Shown: one piece after another, positions 1 to 6,009 of the stretch
How positions within the stretch are numbered: the first letter of the stretch is position 1
Layout: each line of letters starts with the position of its first letter
NCBI GenBank assembly: GCA_021821235.1
Contig: JAKACS010000207.1
Coordinates: forward strand, 1 to 6,122
DNA from: Bacillota bacterium
Lineage (GTDB): Bacteria > Bacillota > Bacilli > Bacillales_B > DSM-18226
DNA: 6,122 nt
Direction of reading: 5' to 3'
Translations under genes and position numbers: made by a program
The notes under the pieces: model-generated
Databases searched by the model: none
Told to the model about the DNA's origin: nothing
The model's input: the letters and a program-made list of their open reading frames with translations, nothing else

Positions 1-18
1 TGATAAGCAATAAAGAAT

Positions 19-22
19 GGAG
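19..22 (+). promoter_or_regulatory. Ribosome binding site deciding the MMPL start
   Basis: GGAG lies 10 bases before the ATG at 33 but only one base before the in-frame GTG at 24. This spacing favours the ATG and shortens the longest possible frame by three residues. Bases 1-18 contain stop codons and no recognisable promoter. Confidence 0.6.
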
Positions 23-32
23 TGTGGTACAC

Positions 33-2264
33 ATGAAAAAATCATGGTTTGAGAAGTATCGAGAAACAGTAAGCGGAAAAAAGAGCAAATGGGTAATCCT
101 GTTTGCCTGGCTGCTGCTTGCAGCGGTTTTAAACATTACCTTGCCGCAAGCGAACACGCAAAAGAATGATCTGGCGGCTAACTTGCCTTCCACAACAATG
201 TCCCAACAGGCAAAAAAACTTATAGAAAAAGAGTTTTCAGCAGAATCAGGAACACCAGCACTATTAACTTGGTATCGTTCAACCGGTTTGACGGATGACG
301 ATCTCACTCTTATTCAGCACTATGCAAGTAATCTTGAAACGAATCCAGTCAAACATCAGCAAGCGGTACTACCATTGAACCAATTTCCGCTGCCCGTTTT
401 AAAACAGCAGCTACTCTCAAAGGATGGAACCACTCTCATTCTGCCTGTAACCTTTCAAAAAAAGACAGAAACAGCGGAGCTTGAAAAAAGTTTCACCTCC
501 CTCAAAGTGCGGGCGGCGAAGCAATTTTCTTATGATCCAACAAAAACAACATTAGCTGATACAAGTAAAATGTTGCTGCGAATTACTGGTCCGGCAGGTA
601 TTGCCGTTGATGCAACTGCCCTTTTCAGTCAGGGAGATCTTTCGTTATTGCTTGGAACAGTGGCAATCGTACTCATTCTATTACTGCTTATCTATCGCTC
701 TCCTATTTTAGCGCTGATTCCATTAGTCGGCGTAGGAATTGCCAATGGCATCATCAGTCCGATTCTTGGCGGGATGGGGAAAGCCGGCTTGATTGAATAC
801 GACTCGCAAAGCACTTCGATTATGACTGTCCTGTTGTTTGGAGCCGGAACAGATTATTGCCTGTTTCTCATTTCCAGATTCAGAAGCTATCTGGAAGTAG
901 AAAAAGATAGAAAACTGGCGATGAAAAAGGCACTCTCAAGCTCATCCGGAGCAATTGCCATGAGCGGGCTAACGGTTGTTTTTTCCCTATTCATTCTTCT
1001 TCTAGCGAAATATGGATCGATTCATCGCTTTGCGATCCCGTTTAGCTTGGCAATTCTTATCATGATGGCTGTCAGTCTGACACTTATTCCGGCATTGCTA
1101 AGCATTATTGGCAGGGCTTCATTTTATCCTTTCGTTCCCCGGACAAACGAAATGAAGGAAGAGCGCGCAGCCAAAAAAGGGAAAACTTTTTCGGCAAATA
1201 AAAAAAGAGAAGGTTTTGGAATCCGCCTCGGAGCTTTTATTGTGGCAAAACCATGGCCGATTCTCATCTCAACCGTTCTTTTCCTTGGGATCTTTGCTTT
1301 TCTTGCCAGCAAAATTGTATATACGAATGATACATTATCTTCATTTCCGAAAAGCATGCCATCCCGGGAAGGGTTTCAACTAATTTCTGATCATTTTAAT
1401 GCAGGCGAGCTCGCTCCGGTTCAAGTGATGGTTCAAACGGACGGAAAAAAGACAACCGTTAAAAAGGAATTAGAAAAACTTGACTATGTAGCAAATGTTT
1501 CTGACGGCAAACAGGGGGAACAAAATGCAGACATTATTCGATATGATGTTGAATTAAAGATGAATCCCTATTCAAATGAAGCAATGAAAAAAATTCCCGA
1601 CTTGCAGCAAACAGTTGCAAACACTTTAAAGCATAATCAAGTTGTAAACGCCGCTAAAAAAGTATGGATTGGCGGACAGACAGCCGAGCAATATGATACG
1701 GAAAAAGTAACCAAGCGGGACGGTCAACTAATTATCCCGATTGTGATTGCAATGATCGCCATCCTGCTGCTCGTCTATCTCCGCTCCGTGACAGCTACAG
1801 TTTATTTAATGGGGACAGTACTGCTTTCTTATTTCAGCGCACTTGGACTTGGCTGGGTGATTCTACACAGTCTTTTCGGCGTCAATGCGATTCAAGGACT
1901 AATTCCTCTTTATGCTTTTGTGTTTATCGTTGCCCTTGGAGAAGATTACAATATCTTTATGATTTCAAGCATCTGGAAAAAAAGCAGGAGCATGCCTTTA
2001 GGGCAAGCAATCAAAGAAGGAGTAGGCCAATCTGGCTCTGTTATTACTTCGGCAGGATTAATTTTGGCTGGGACATTTGCTGTGCTGACAACATTGCCGA
2101 TCCAAATTTTGGTTCACTTTGGCACGATCACGGCTATCGGGATTTTACTTGATACCTTTATTGTCCGGCCACTGCTCGTTCCCGCCATTACAGCAATACT
2201 GGGAAAATGGGCGTTTTGGCCATCAAAATACGCGCCAGCTGCAGGCAAACAAAAAGCAGATTGA
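33..2264 (+). CDS. MMPL/RND-family membrane transporter (YdfJ-like)
   Basis: This 743-residue polytopic membrane protein has the RND/MMPL two-fold repeat. A short cytoplasmic N-terminus leads to TM1 (about residues 20-37), then an extracytoplasmic loop (about 38-200), a first block of membrane helices (about 203-362), a charged cytoplasmic linker (about 370-400), TM7 (about 408-428), a second extracytoplasmic loop (about 430-565), and a second helix block (about 568-725). Both repeats carry the MMPL fourth-helix signature with an acidic residue expected in the proton relay: GAGTDY at 270-275 (D274) and GEDY at 636-639 (E637, D638). Length fits Bacillus YdfJ-like proteins of about 720-750 residues. 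The likely role is proton-driven export of a lipid or hydrophobic compound, but the substrate cannot be read from sequence. An in-frame GTG at 24 sits only one base after GGAG (19-22), so the ATG at 33 is preferred. The gene ends at a terminator shared with the convergent iron operon. Its promoter lies outside the window. Confidence 0.93.
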   Translation: MKKSWFEKYRETVSGKKSKWVILFAWLLLAAVLNITLPQANTQKNDLAANLPSTTMSQQAKKLIEKEFSAESGTPALLTWYRSTGLTDDDLTLIQHYASNLETNPVKHQQAVLPLNQFPLPVLKQQLLSKDGTTLILPVTFQKKTETAELEKSFTSLKVRAAKQFSYDPTKTTLADTSKMLLRITGPAGIAVDATALFSQGDLSLLLGTVAIVLILLLLIYRSPILALIPLVGVGIANGIISPILGGMGKAGLIEYDSQSTSIMTVLLFGAGTDYCLFLISRFRSYLEVEKDRKLAMKKALSSSSGAIAMSGLTVVFSLFILLLAKYGSIHRFAIPFSLAILIMMAVSLTLIPALLSIIGRASFYPFVPRTNEMKEERAAKKGKTFSANKKREGFGIRLGAFIVAKPWPILISTVLFLGIFAFLASKIVYTNDTLSSFPKSMPSREGFQLISDHFNAGELAPVQVMVQTDGKKTTVKKELEKLDYVANVSDGKQGEQNADIIRYDVELKMNPYSNEAMKKIPDLQQTVANTLKHNQVVNAAKKVWIGGQTAEQYDTEKVTKRDGQLIIPIVIAMIAILLLVYLRSVTATVYLMGTVLLSYFSALGLGWVILHSLFGVNAIQGLIPLYAFVFIVALGEDYNIFMISSIWKKSRSMPLGQAIKEGVGQSGSVITSAGLILAGTFAVLTTLPIQILVHFGTITAIGILLDTFIVRPLLVPAITAILGKWAFWPSKYAPAAGKQKAD

Positions 2265-2273
2265 AAAAGTAAC

Positions 2274-2309
2274 AAAAACGCTTGGAAAGTGAGTTTTCCA
2301 AGCGTTTTT
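2274..2309. terminator. Bidirectional intrinsic terminator between convergent units
   Basis: The arms 2274-2288 (AAAAACGCTTGGAAA) and 2295-2309 are perfect 15-bp reverse complements around a six-base loop (2289-2294). The outer five pairs are A-T, so each strand ends in a run of five T after a GC-containing stem core. It sits between the stop of the MMPL gene (2264) and the stop of the minus-strand lipoprotein gene (2321), so it can serve both transcripts. Confidence 0.93.
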
Positions 2310-2320
2310 CTGCTATTTGA

Positions 2321-2695
2321 TTATTTAGCTTTCTTCTGCAGTTCTTTCAACGCATCTGAAAGTTGGTTGTTTAAGGTGCTTAATGCTTCTTTGTCAAGCT
2401 TTGGAGCTTGCGAACCAGCAATGGTTGGGTCAAGGTACTTTTCAATTTGATCATATGAATTTTTGTCAATTTTCTTAACCTCATCTTCAAAGCCTTTCCA
2501 CTGATCCTCTAATTTTGGACCAACCTCTTTCACCTTTGGCTGATCGCCGCTGTTAATGGCATCTGATATTTGCTTTGTTGTATCGAGCATGCTGTTGACT
2601 CCATCGGAAACCTTTGAATTTCCGCTGCCGCATCCGGCTAAAACAAATGTGCTGATAAGAAAAAGTGCTGCGAATAGGGTTGTTAGTTTTTTCAT
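2321..2695 (-). CDS. Small lipoprotein related to the FTR1 extracytoplasmic repeat
   Basis: This 124-residue protein has a lipoprotein signal peptide: MKK, a hydrophobic stretch, and the lipobox LAGC at 19-22. The mature protein should start at lipidated Cys22 on the outer membrane face. The rest (about 28-122) is charged and predicted helical. It shows W66-x3-E70-x10-Y81-x3-E85, the same spacing found twice in the extracytoplasmic part of the adjacent permease, so it looks like a free-standing copy of that domain. Its ATG overlaps the permease stop as ATGA (2692-2695), with its own AAGGGAG site at 2706-2712 ten bases upstream, indicating translational coupling. A role as an iron-binding partner of the permease is inferred from context and similarity. 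It is far shorter than EfeO, the usual lipoprotein partner in Bacillus (several hundred residues), and has neither a cupredoxin nor an M75 domain. The terminator at 2274-2309 ends the operon. Confidence 0.88.
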   Translation of the reverse strand: MKKLTTLFAALFLISTFVLAGCGSGNSKVSDGVNSMLDTTKQISDAINSGDQPKVKEVGPKLEDQWKGFEDEVKKIDKNSYDQIEKYLDPTIAGSQAPKLDKEALSTLNNQLSDALKELQKKAK

Positions 2696-4182
2696 TTGGC
2701 GAGATCTCCCTTTCCATTTGTGATTAATTTTTTATTTGTATATTTTTTTATCAGAAGGAATATCACAACAGCCGCAATCAACAGCAACTGTGGTATGATG
2801 CTTTCCCATGCAGGGTATAGAGCGAAAAACTCCATGCTTAGTCCGTCTGGTGCGTTGGTTGTTGGAATCAGTCCCGCTAACTGCAGACTATGGATACCCA
2901 TGCCGGTAAATTTAACAGCCAAGTAAAAGACAATCACGCTTGATACCATAAAGAACGGCCGCAATGGCAGCTTTAATCCGACATAGACCATTAAAAAGGC
3001 AATCAACCCGAGAATTACTGCACCAAGTAGAAAGCCAAGCAATAAATTTTGTAATTTGATTTGGCTTGCCATACCGATGTAGAACAAAACGGTTTCTGTT
3101 CCTTCTCTAAATACAGCTAGAAAAGAGAGGACGCCTAAAGAAATCAGTTTTCCGGTCGTAATTGCCGTTTGGCTTTTTTCCCGCAAATAACGGTTCCAAT
3201 CTGCAATATTGGATTGACTGTGAAGCCAATAGCTCATGTACAGCAGCATGGCTGCCGCAAAAATTCCTGTCCAGCCGCCAATCAAGGCATTGTTATTACC
3301 GAACGCTCCGGACGAGAGGACAAATTTTACAATAATGGCAAGAACGATGCTGACACCCAGTCCACCGAGTACTCCAGACCAGATCCATTTTTTCCCCTTC
3401 GTCGCACCAGATTTTTTTACAAAGGACAATAGAGCAATCACAACAAGCAGTGCTTCGAGACCCTCACGAAGTAGAATCATGGCGGCATCCCAGTAGGTGT
3501 ACTCCGACTTACTTGCTAATGGGGTTAAATAATTAATCATTTGATCAATCGTTTTTACTGCTTTGTCATAGTTTGGCGGATTTGCTGCGAGCATCGCTTG
3601 AATCGTTACTAAGTCACGTTCCGAGTCGCTGTAAACGGAAGCCGACTGGGCCACAACATTTCCTTCGACGCTTAACCAGCTGTCGCTTGCTTTTTTGATG
3701 CCTTCAAGCGCTGTCGCTTGCTGCTCTTCTTTTGCCGCTTTTTTTGTGCTTTGCAAAATCAGAATAAAGTCGTCGATTGACATATCTTTTTCTTTTACAG
3801 CTGTCTCTTTTGGATAACCGCCATTGATAAACTTTTCATTTACCGCCTTCAAGTTATTCAACGCTTGCTGCACTTGGTCCGTTTTTTTGATTGTTAAGGC
3901 ATAAACGATCTGACCCATGCCTGCTTCAATATCACGATAGGCTGTGACAGAATATGCTTTAATTCCAGGCTCAATTTTTTTCCATGTTTGATTGAATTGA
4001 TCATAGGATTGTTGCACTTCAGCGAGGTTGCCTTTTGCTGCCCAATCAATGGCCGTGTCAATGGACTGCTCTGCTTGCTTGAGGTCTTCAGCCGCATTGC
4101 CCGCTGCGAATGCTGGCGTATGTATAACAAAACTGATCGCTACTAGAAGAACAAGTATTTTTGTGAATACATTTTTGCCCAT
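2692..4182 (-). CDS. FTR1-family high-affinity iron permease (EfeU/YwbL-like)
   Basis: This 496-residue protein starts with a cleavable-type signal peptide (hydrophobic 8-20, likely cut at AFA-A, residue 26). An extracytoplasmic helical region of two related repeats follows (about 30-117 and 135-223), then the seven-helix FTR1 permease domain (about 230-478) and a short basic tail. The two iron-transport signatures of the family are intact: REGLE at 239-243 in the first permease helix and REGTE at 359-363 in the fourth. FTR1 proteins import ferric iron, usually after oxidation of Fe2+ by a partner enzyme. In Bacillus the homologue YwbL works with YwbM (EfeO) and the haem peroxidase YwbN (EfeB), and neither is present here. 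Both N-terminal repeats keep W-x3-E-x10-Y-x3-E (W67/E71/Y82/E86 and W169/E173/Y184/E188). The start is preceded by AAGGGGAG (4186-4193), slightly close to the ATG. Expression should follow Fur through the operators upstream. The gene overlaps the downstream lipoprotein gene by four bases. Confidence 0.95.
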   Translation of the reverse strand: MGKNVFTKILVLLVAISFVIHTPAFAAGNAAEDLKQAEQSIDTAIDWAAKGNLAEVQQSYDQFNQTWKKIEPGIKAYSVTAYRDIEAGMGQIVYALTIKKTDQVQQALNNLKAVNEKFINGGYPKETAVKEKDMSIDDFILILQSTKKAAKEEQQATALEGIKKASDSWLSVEGNVVAQSASVYSDSERDLVTIQAMLAANPPNYDKAVKTIDQMINYLTPLASKSEYTYWDAAMILLREGLEALLVVIALLSFVKKSGATKGKKWIWSGVLGGLGVSIVLAIIVKFVLSSGAFGNNNALIGGWTGIFAAAMLLYMSYWLHSQSNIADWNRYLREKSQTAITTGKLISLGVLSFLAVFREGTETVLFYIGMASQIKLQNLLLGFLLGAVILGLIAFLMVYVGLKLPLRPFFMVSSVIVFYLAVKFTGMGIHSLQLAGLIPTTNAPDGLSMEFFALYPAWESIIPQLLLIAAVVIFLLIKKYTNKKLITNGKGDLAK

Positions 4183-4216
4183 ATGCTCCCCTTCTTCTCA
4201 AAAATTATTTTCTAAT

Positions 4217-4231
4217 TGATAACGAATATCA
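4217..4231. promoter_or_regulatory. Fur box 2, just downstream of the transcription start
   Basis: TGATAACGAATATCA matches the 7-1-7 Fur consensus at 12 of 14 informative positions. Its centre is 47 bp from that of box 1, and it covers roughly +14 to +28 of the predicted transcript. Together the two sites bracket the promoter, suggesting tight iron repression. Confidence 0.75.
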
Positions 4232-4250
4232 ATACCATTTTTCTATTCTA

Positions 4251-4279
4251 ATTGTATTTATATTGATAATGATTGTCAA
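4251..4279 (-). promoter_or_regulatory. Sigma-A-type promoter of the iron-uptake operon
   Basis: On the minus strand a perfect -35 box TTGACA (4279-4274) is followed after 17 bases by TACAAT (4256-4251), a five-of-six match to the -10 box. Transcription would start near 4244, giving a leader of about 60 bases before the permease ATG at 4182. One Fur box covers the -35 side and spacer. A second lies just downstream of the expected start. Confidence 0.8.
4264..4278. promoter_or_regulatory. Fur box 1, overlapping the -35 region
   Basis: TGATAATGATTGTCA matches the Bacillus 7-1-7 Fur consensus TGATAATnATTATCA at 13 of 14 informative positions, differing only by G for A in the right half. It overlaps the -35 element and spacer of the FTR1 promoter, so bound Fe-Fur would block RNA polymerase. 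This fits the iron-uptake role of the operon. Confidence 0.88.
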
Positions 4280-4348
4280 TTAGATTTTAAAAAGAATTTT
4301 GTCTTTTCTGTGAAACATTTGCTGGAAAATATCCAAGCCGATAACATA

Positions 4349-4380
4349 AAAGGCATCACTCTTATTCGAGTGATGCCTTT
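4349..4380 (-). terminator. Intrinsic terminator after the HesB-like gene
   Basis: Perfect 13-bp arms (4349-4361, AAAGGCATCACTC, and 4368-4380) enclose a six-base loop (4362-4367). On the minus strand the stem begins 10 bases after the TAA at 4391 and runs into TTTTATGTTAT. It separates the HesB-like transcript from the Fur-controlled promoter downstream. The intact gene-end signal argues for a functional unit rather than a decayed one. Confidence 0.85.
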
Positions 4381-4390
4381 CGATTTCTTT

Positions 4391-4669
4391 TTAACAGTAG
4401 CTTTCGTTACCAGTTAGAACCAAACCTTCACGCATTTCATCGTACTCAAGAACCAAATCTTCTGCGTATGGTTCAATGCTGTTTTCATACGCAACTTGAA
4501 TGTCATTTTCGATTACGATTTTATCGTCTGCTTCCGGCTCATCCAGAGCCAGCCCAATTTGCGGACCCCCTCAGCCAAAACCGGCAAAATATACTCGAAG
4601 GCTGCTTGCATTTTGTTCTTGCATCGCTTGTTTTAAAATATCGCGTGCGGCATCGGTAATTTTCAACAT
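4391..4669 (-). CDS. HesB/IscA-like selenoprotein with in-frame TGA (Sec33)
   Basis: Reading through one TGA (4573-4571) gives 92 residues: MLKITDAARDILKQ at the start, then YFAGFG-U-GGPQIGLALDE around codon 33, and a GNESYC end. The A-type Fe-S carrier fold (HesB/IscA) begins with this helix and carries its first conserved cysteine in exactly the G-C-GG context, so the TGA replaces that cysteine. From family knowledge, a HesB-like (seleno)protein family (TIGR01911, recalled from memory) has members with Sec at this position. The usual C-terminal CGC pair is reduced to a single Cys92. A SECIS-like hairpin follows the TGA. The gene has a good AAGGGAG site (4675-4681, five bases from the ATG) and an intrinsic terminator. 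It probably binds iron or Fe-S clusters in the cytoplasm. The alternative is a cysteine gene with a recent nonsense change, but no other lesion is present. Translation without Sec insertion would yield only a 32-residue fragment. Confidence 0.85.
4526..4573 (-). promoter_or_regulatory. Bacterial SECIS-like element next to the in-frame TGA
   Basis: On the minus strand the TGA (4573-4571) is followed 18 bases later by a seven-pair stem, CTGGCTC (4552-4546) with GAGCCGG (4540-4534), including one G-U pair. The loop is UGGAU (4545-4541). Bacterial SECIS rules place a small loop with a G in its first two positions about 16-37 bases after UGA, and this loop lies 26-30 bases after it with G second. 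A lower helix, GTCCGC (4566-4561) with GCAGAC (4531-4526), pairs except for one C-A mismatch. The element would recruit SelB with Sec-tRNA. The fold was drawn by hand, not computed. Confidence 0.72.
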
Positions 4670-4693
4670 CGCCACTCCCTTCATTTCATCGGT

Positions 4694-4709
4694 ATACCCC
4701 TATGTGTAT
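4694..4709. promoter_or_regulatory. ATAC-GTAT imperfect palindrome in the HesB-like leader
   Basis: ATACCCCTATGTGTAT has matching ATAC and GTAT ends and a C-run in the left half. It resembles the ATACCCC-n-GGGGTAT operators of the CsoR/CstR copper and persulfide repressors, but the right half lacks the G-run. It sits just downstream of the predicted start, where a repressor could act. This is a weak candidate only. Confidence 0.25.
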
Positions 4710-4723
4710 TTTAAACTGATCTT

Positions 4724-4732
4724 ATTGTACCA
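4724..4732 (-). promoter_or_regulatory. Extended -10 promoter candidate for the HesB-like gene
   Basis: The minus strand reads TGGTACAAT (4732-4724): a TG extended motif one base before TACAAT, a five-of-six -10 match. The -35 position holds only AGGGCA, a weak match, so the TG motif would have to compensate. The 5' leader would be about 48 bases. No convincing terminator separates the antiporter stop (4782) from this site, so read-through from the antiporter is also possible. Confidence 0.5.
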
Positions 4733-4781
4733 TAAGAATAAGAATGTGCCCTAATTATTTTTTTCCAATTAGCAACCTATT

Positions 4782-5933
4782 TTACAAATTTTCTCTCGGA
4801 GAAATGGCTTCCTTTTTAAAAAACATTTTCATCATCGGTGGGGTTACGATTGTTGTCACAAGGACGACAACAACCATTACAGCAAACATTTCTTGGCTGA
4901 TCAGCTTTGCTTCAAGTCCGATTGCGGCAATAATGAGAGCTACTTCACCCCTTGAGACCATCGCAGAGCCAATCCCTAATGAGCTTTTGAACGGAAAGCC
5001 GGCTGCTTTTGCCCCAATAGAAGCTCCGATTAATTTACTGAAGACTGCTAAAATACTAAACAGCACGATCAAGCCTAAATTTTCCTGAATTCCGGCAAAC
5101 TCTGCAGTAATCCCGATTGAAGTAAAAAACACGGGAACAAAGATGGAATAGCTAATCGTTTCAATCTTTCCAAAAACTTCCTGTTTAAAATGGGTTAAAC
5201 TGATTGAAACACCGGCAATATAAGCTCCGATGATGGCAGCAACTCCTGTGTATTCAGCAAAGAAGGCAAACACAAAACAAATGATTAGAGCGGAAGAGAT
5301 CGTTGTTTCCGTTACTTTTAACGAGGAGAATTTTTTCATAAAGAATGGAACGACTTTCCAGCCAATGATGATGGCTGCGATAAAAAAGACAAATTTTTTA
5401 ATAATCAGCGTCCCCAAGTGGACATTTTCGCCTGCAAAGCTCATCAAAAAAGCTAAGGCAATGATGACGACCACGTCATCAATGACGGCTGCTCCAAGGA
5501 TCGTTGTGCCTTCACGCGTTTTCAATTGCCCCATTTCTTTTAGGGCTTGGACAGAAATACTCACACTTGTTGCGGAAAGTAGCAAACCTAAAAACCATGA
5601 TTGGATTGAGGTTAGCTGTAAGGCGCTTCCAGCGAGATAGCCCAACACAAGCGGAACAATGATACCCCCGAGCCCAACATAGGTCGATGCTTTGCCGGTA
5701 CGCTTAAATTCGTCTAGATCAGTTTCCAAGCCTGCCATAAACATTAATAAAATAACACCGATTTGACTAAATTCCTCTAACGTTTTCGTCTCAGTAACAA
5801 GCCCCAGTACCGATGGTCCTAGCACAATACCAATCAACAGCTTACCGAGTACAGATGGCTGCCCTAAACGGACACTCAAACTCCCGGCAATTTTTGATGC
5901 AATTAAGATTATGGCTAACTGTACGATTAACAC
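4782..5933 (-). CDS. CPA2 cation:proton antiporter (NapA/GerN-type Na+/H+ exchanger)
   Basis: This 383-residue, almost wholly hydrophobic protein matches the length of the CPA2 membrane domain and has no C-terminal RCK/TrkA nucleotide-binding domain of the KefB/KefC type. Family marks include RLGQPSVLGKLLIGIVLGP (22-40), the crossed-helix segment ATSVSISVQALKEMG (121-135), the ion-binding pair Asp152-Asp153 in VIDDVVVI (150-157), Lys300 in FSKLIG, and SRGEVALI (327-334). The Asp-Asp pair together with Lys300 is the pattern of electrogenic Na+/H+ antiporters such as NapA, rather than the Gln-Asp of KefC. The role would be Na+ (or Na+/K+) extrusion and pH homeostasis at the cytoplasmic membrane. 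A GerN-like role in germination is possible but not shown. The start is a GTG, seven bases after AAAGGGG (5941-5947). Two ATGs just upstream are in another frame and hit TAA after three codons. No strong terminator is seen after the stop, only a weak AT inverted repeat at 4751-4772. Confidence 0.93.
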   Translation of the reverse strand: MLIVQLAIILIASKIAGSLSVRLGQPSVLGKLLIGIVLGPSVLGLVTETKTLEEFSQIGVILLMFMAGLETDLDEFKRTGKASTYVGLGGIIVPLVLGYLAGSALQLTSIQSWFLGLLLSATSVSISVQALKEMGQLKTREGTTILGAAVIDDVVVIIALAFLMSFAGENVHLGTLIIKKFVFFIAAIIIGWKVVPFFMKKFSSLKVTETTISSALIICFVFAFFAEYTGVAAIIGAYIAGVSISLTHFKQEVFGKIETISYSIFVPVFFTSIGITAEFAGIQENLGLIVLFSILAVFSKLIGASIGAKAAGFPFKSSLGIGSAMVSRGEVALIIAAIGLEAKLISQEMFAVMVVVVLVTTIVTPPMMKMFFKKEAISPRENL

Positions 5934-5940
5934 ATCATTA

Positions 5941-5947
5941 CCCCTTT
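5941..5947 (-). promoter_or_regulatory. Ribosome binding site fixing the GTG start of the antiporter
   Basis: AAAGGGG on the minus strand ends seven bases before the GTG at 5933, a normal spacing. The same site is five and two bases before the ATGs at 5935 and 5938, which encode only Met-Met-Cys-stop. The antiporter frame has no ATG here. Homologues of this type begin with Met at the same place in TM1, which supports the GTG. Confidence 0.65.
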
Positions 5948-5967
5948 CCTACTTTTTAGCATTTGTA

Positions 5968-5978
5968 TTTACCGTAAA
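5968..5978. promoter_or_regulatory. Short palindrome upstream of the antiporter
   Basis: TTTACCGTAAA is a perfect five-base inverted repeat around one central base, 20 bases beyond the Shine-Dalgarno site. A weak promoter (TTGTTT, 17 bases, TAAAAA) can be drawn across it on the minus strand. It could be an operator, but it matches no regulator I can name and may be chance in AT-rich DNA. Confidence 0.25.
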
Positions 5979-5993
5979 CAATATAAAGAAAAC

Positions 5994-6007
5994 TCGCCGA
6001 TTGGCGA
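5994..6007 (-). terminator. Possible weak terminator or attenuator hairpin
   Basis: TCGCC (5994-5998) and GGCGA (6003-6007) form a five-pair GC-rich stem around a four-base loop. On the minus strand it is followed by GTTTTCTTT. It could end a transcript entering from beyond the window edge or attenuate the antiporter leader. The stem is short, so confidence is limited. Confidence 0.4.
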
Positions 6008-6009
6008 AG

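Noticed and set aside
1124..1357. Minus-strand open frame of 77 codons
   Set aside because: It is antisense to the linker and TM7 region of the MMPL gene and shows no domain or start signal.
3894..4130. Minus-strand 78-codon frame inside the permease gene
   Set aside because: It overlaps the well-supported FTR1 N-terminal region in a different frame and has no independent support.
4391..4669. Reading the HesB-like gene as a pseudogene with a nonsense mutation
   Set aside because: The only disruption is a TGA at the exact family cysteine, followed by a SECIS-like hairpin, with intact sequence, ribosome site and terminator around it. It remains the main alternative but fits less well.
4468..4754. 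Plus-strand open frames of 63 and 84 codons
   Set aside because: They are antisense to the HesB-like gene, have no ribosome site or recognisable domain, and exist only as shadows of its codons.
4751..4772. CTAATT/AATTAG inverted repeat after the antiporter as a terminator
   Set aside because: The stem is six A/T-rich pairs with a ten-base loop and no proper T-run after it, too weak to call.
5230..5640. Plus-strand open frame of 136 codons, and a 114-codon one at 4744-5088
   Set aside because: Both lie antisense inside the antiporter gene, whose protein motifs are unambiguous. Their translations look like reverse images of hydrophobic codons.
5965..5981. CcpA cre site upstream of the antiporter
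   Set aside because: The TGTTTACGGTAAA region mismatches the cre consensus at four fixed positions.
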